Of a stretch of DNA of 64,000 nt, positions 62,557 to 64,000 are shown one piece after another; within the stretch, counting starts at the first letter, position 1, and each line of letters starts with the position of its first letter. Under the pieces are notes generated by a model. It worked only from the letters and a program-made list of their open reading frames with translations, was not told the origin of the DNA and ran no database searches. The stretch is from Streptomyces sp. SCUT-3 (GTDB taxonomy: Bacteria; Actinomycetota; Actinomycetes; Streptomycetales; Streptomycetaceae), in NCBI RefSeq assembly GCF_014083985.1, contig NZ_CP046907.1:1592001-1656000 (forward strand), read 5' to 3'. A program made the translations under genes and the position numbers.

Positions 62557-63207
62557 TCATCGGGGCACTGCTCGCCATTCCCCGTGCGCCGTGTGGCGGA
62601 CCACCAGGTCGGCGCGCTCCCTTCCCGCGGCCACCCGCCGCGCGTTGGCCTCGTCGGACTCGCGCACGAACCGCTCGGCCTCGGCGCGGGGCCGGCCGAA
62701 CCGGTGGTGGCGTTCGACGAGCCTGCGCACGCGCTCCCCGTCGTCGAGGTCGACCCACCACACCTCGTCCAGCAGGGCGGTGACGCGGGGCCAGGGGTCG
62801 TCGTCGAGCAGGAGGTAGTTCCCCTCCGTGATCACCAGCGGGGTCCGCGCGGGCACGGGGATGCTGCCGGCGACCGGCTGGTCCAGTTCCCGGTCGAAGG
62901 CCGGGGCGTGGACGGTCTCCCCCTCCCGCGGGCTGCGCAGGCGTTCCAGGAGGGCGGCGTAGCCGTGCGGGTCGAAGGTGTCGGGGGCTCCCTTGCGGCC
63001 CAGGCGGCCGGTGCGGCGCAGTTCCGCGTCGGCGAGGTGGAAGCCGTCCATCGGCACCACCGCGGCCAGGTCGCCCAGGCGGTCCGCCAGGTGCCGGGCC
63101 AGGGTGGACTTGCCCGCGCCCGGAGGGCCGGTGATGCCCAGGACGCGGCGGCCCGGTGCGGCGGCGAGCCGGCGGGCCCGCTGTTCCAGTGACTGCGCTC
63201 GTGTCAT
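62557..63207 (-). CDS. Nucleoside/nucleotide kinase-family P-loop protein
   Basis: This 216-residue kinase of the uridine kinase/pantothenate kinase-like group has P-loop GPPGAGKS, then VVPMDGFHLADAELRR (the DGFH motif of this family), VITEGNYLLLDDDPW and a lid region RRLVERHHRFGRPRAEAERF. The substrate could be a nucleoside, a sugar such as fructose, or pantothenate, and cannot be fixed from sequence. It ends 28 bases before ftsY and has its own ATG at 63207. Confidence 0.83.
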   Translation of the reverse strand: MTRAQSLEQRARRLAAAPGRRVLGITGPPGAGKSTLARHLADRLGDLAAVVPMDGFHLADAELRRTGRLGRKGAPDTFDPHGYAALLERLRSPREGETVHAPAFDRELDQPVAGSIPVPARTPLVITEGNYLLLDDDPWPRVTALLDEVWWVDLDDGERVRRLVERHHRFGRPRAEAERFVRESDEANARRVAAGRERADLVVRHTAHGEWRAVPR

Positions 63208-63249
63208 GGAACCAGCGTGCCCCGCCGTCCCGGACGGGGGACGGCGGGG

Positions 63250-63290
63250 GCACTCGGGCCGGGCGCTCGGGCCCGGGCACTCGGGCCGGG
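63250..63290. repeat. Direct repeat after the sugar-porter stop
   Basis: GCACTCGGGCCGGG occurs at 63250-63263 and 63277-63290 (period 27), 17 bases beyond the sugar-porter stop codon on the minus strand. Confidence 0.7.
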
Positions 63291-63306
63291 GCGGGCGCGG
63301 CGGGCG

Positions 63307-64000
63307 TCAGCCCATTTCCTCCAGCGCCTTGCCCTTGGTCTCGGGCACGTACTTCAGGACGAAGAAGAAGGACAGCACGGCGAAGACGGCGTACATCCAG
63401 TAGGCGCCCGACAGGTTCCACTCGGACAGGCTGGGGAACGTCACGGTGATCACCCAGTTGGCGATCCACTGGGCCGCGGCGGCGACGCCCAGGGCCGCGG
63501 CGCGGATCCGGTTGGGGAACATCTCGCCCAGGAAGACCCAGACGACCACGCCCCAGGACAGGGCGAAGAACAGCACGAAGACGTGGGCGGCGACCAGGGC
63601 GACCGCGCCCTGGGTGTCCGGGATGGTGATGTCGTCGCCGGTGCCGGTCTTGAAGGAGAAGGCCCAGGCGGCCACGGCCAGCGAGACCGCCATGCCGGCC
63701 GATCCGACCAGGGCCAGCGGCTTGCGGCCGACCCTGTCGACCAGGGCGATGGCGACGAAGGTGCCGACCAGGTTGATGATCGAGGTGGTGAGGCTGTAGA
63801 AGAGCGAGCCCTCGGTGTCGATGCCGACCGACTGCCACAGCGCCGACGAGTAGTAGAAGATCACGTTGATGCCGACGAACTGCTGGAAGACCGACAGCAG
63901 GATCCCGACCCAGACGATCGGCAGCAGGCCCAGGCGGTTGCCGCGCAGGTCGGACAGGGTCGGCTTGCGGTCGCTGCGCAGCAGCGCCTCGATCTCGTCG
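63307..64000 (-). CDS. glcP: MFS sugar porter, probably glucose permease GlcP (5' part outside window)
   Basis: The C-terminal 230 residues of a sugar-porter-family proton symporter run off the window edge. Visible signatures are SVFQQFVGINVIFYYSS (helix 7), LVDRVGRKPLALVG, GEMFPNRIRAAALG and the C-terminal YVPETKGKALEEM. These place it firmly in the family. Streptomyces GlcP, the main glucose permease, sits beside ftsY in S. coelicolor as I recall, so GlcP is the best guess; another hexose is possible. Confidence 0.85.
   Translation of the reverse strand, partial: DEIEALLRSDRKPTLSDLRGNRLGLLPIVWVGILLSVFQQFVGINVIFYYSSALWQSVGIDTEGSLFYSLTTSIINLVGTFVAIALVDRVGRKPLALVGSAGMAVSLAVAAWAFSFKTGTGDDITIPDTQGAVALVAAHVFVLFFALSWGVVVWVFLGEMFPNRIRAAALGVAAAAQWIANWVITVTFPSLSEWNLSGAYWMYAVFAVLSFFFVLKYVPETKGKALEEMG

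Overview
The window is 64 kb of very GC-rich DNA with Streptomyces-type genes: the sporulation sigma factor WhiG, the differentiation regulator NsdA, four consecutive type I signal peptidases, an adenylylatable GlnK with GlnD, actinobacterial DUF2469, frequent GTG starts, and terminators that are long GC hairpins without U tracts. The order gabT ... whiG ... amtB-glnK-glnD ... nsdA ... ftsY ... sugar permease follows the conserved core of Streptomyces chromosomes as I remember it. I saw no plasmid, phage, IS element, CRISPR array, rRNA or tRNA.

Region 1 (1-14.5 kb) and part of region 3 (20.6-24.1 kb) form a split polyamine/GABA catabolic locus. It holds gabT, a methylmalonate-semialdehyde-type dehydrogenase, a PuuB-like FAD amine oxidase, a tightly overlapped potD-A-B-C uptake operon headed by an aldehyde dehydrogenase, a divergent PucR regulator, a second aldehyde dehydrogenase, and an Lrp/AsnC regulator next to an omega-aminotransferase. 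Together these can import polyamines and convert the amine to an aldehyde, to an omega-amino acid such as GABA, and on to succinate semialdehyde. Region 2 (14.7-19.3 kb) interrupts the locus with a small type VII secretion (ESX) satellite: a WXG100-size protein, a long WXG effector-like protein and a mycosin protease, with no secretion ATPase. An adenosine-deaminase-family gene follows, which may act in the futalosine menaquinone pathway.

Region 4 (24.3-29.8 kb) has an ABC pair whose ATPase has degenerate motifs, and a thiamine/HMP ECF transporter (ykoE-D-C type) behind a clear TPP riboswitch. Region 5 (29.8-49 kb) is housekeeping on the minus strand: rpsB-tsf-pyrH-frr-cdsA-rlmN, whiG, yraN-comM-dprA, and rpsP-khpA-rimM-trmD-rplS-sipW/X/Y/Z. 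Region 6 (49-64 kb) carries ffh, the nitrogen operon amtB-glnK-glnD behind a GlnR-like box, nsdA, ftsY and the end of a sugar porter that is probably GlcP.

The main non-coding observations are thirteen strong hairpins (one with a 27-bp perfect stem), a GlnR-type site, inverted repeats at the two amine regulators, and a recurring pattern in which 14-30 bp tandem duplications sit at or just after stop codons of at least eight genes. No clearly new multi-gene system was found. The least explained elements are the stop-codon duplications, the orphan ESX satellite, and two enzymes or ATPases with eroded catalytic motifs.
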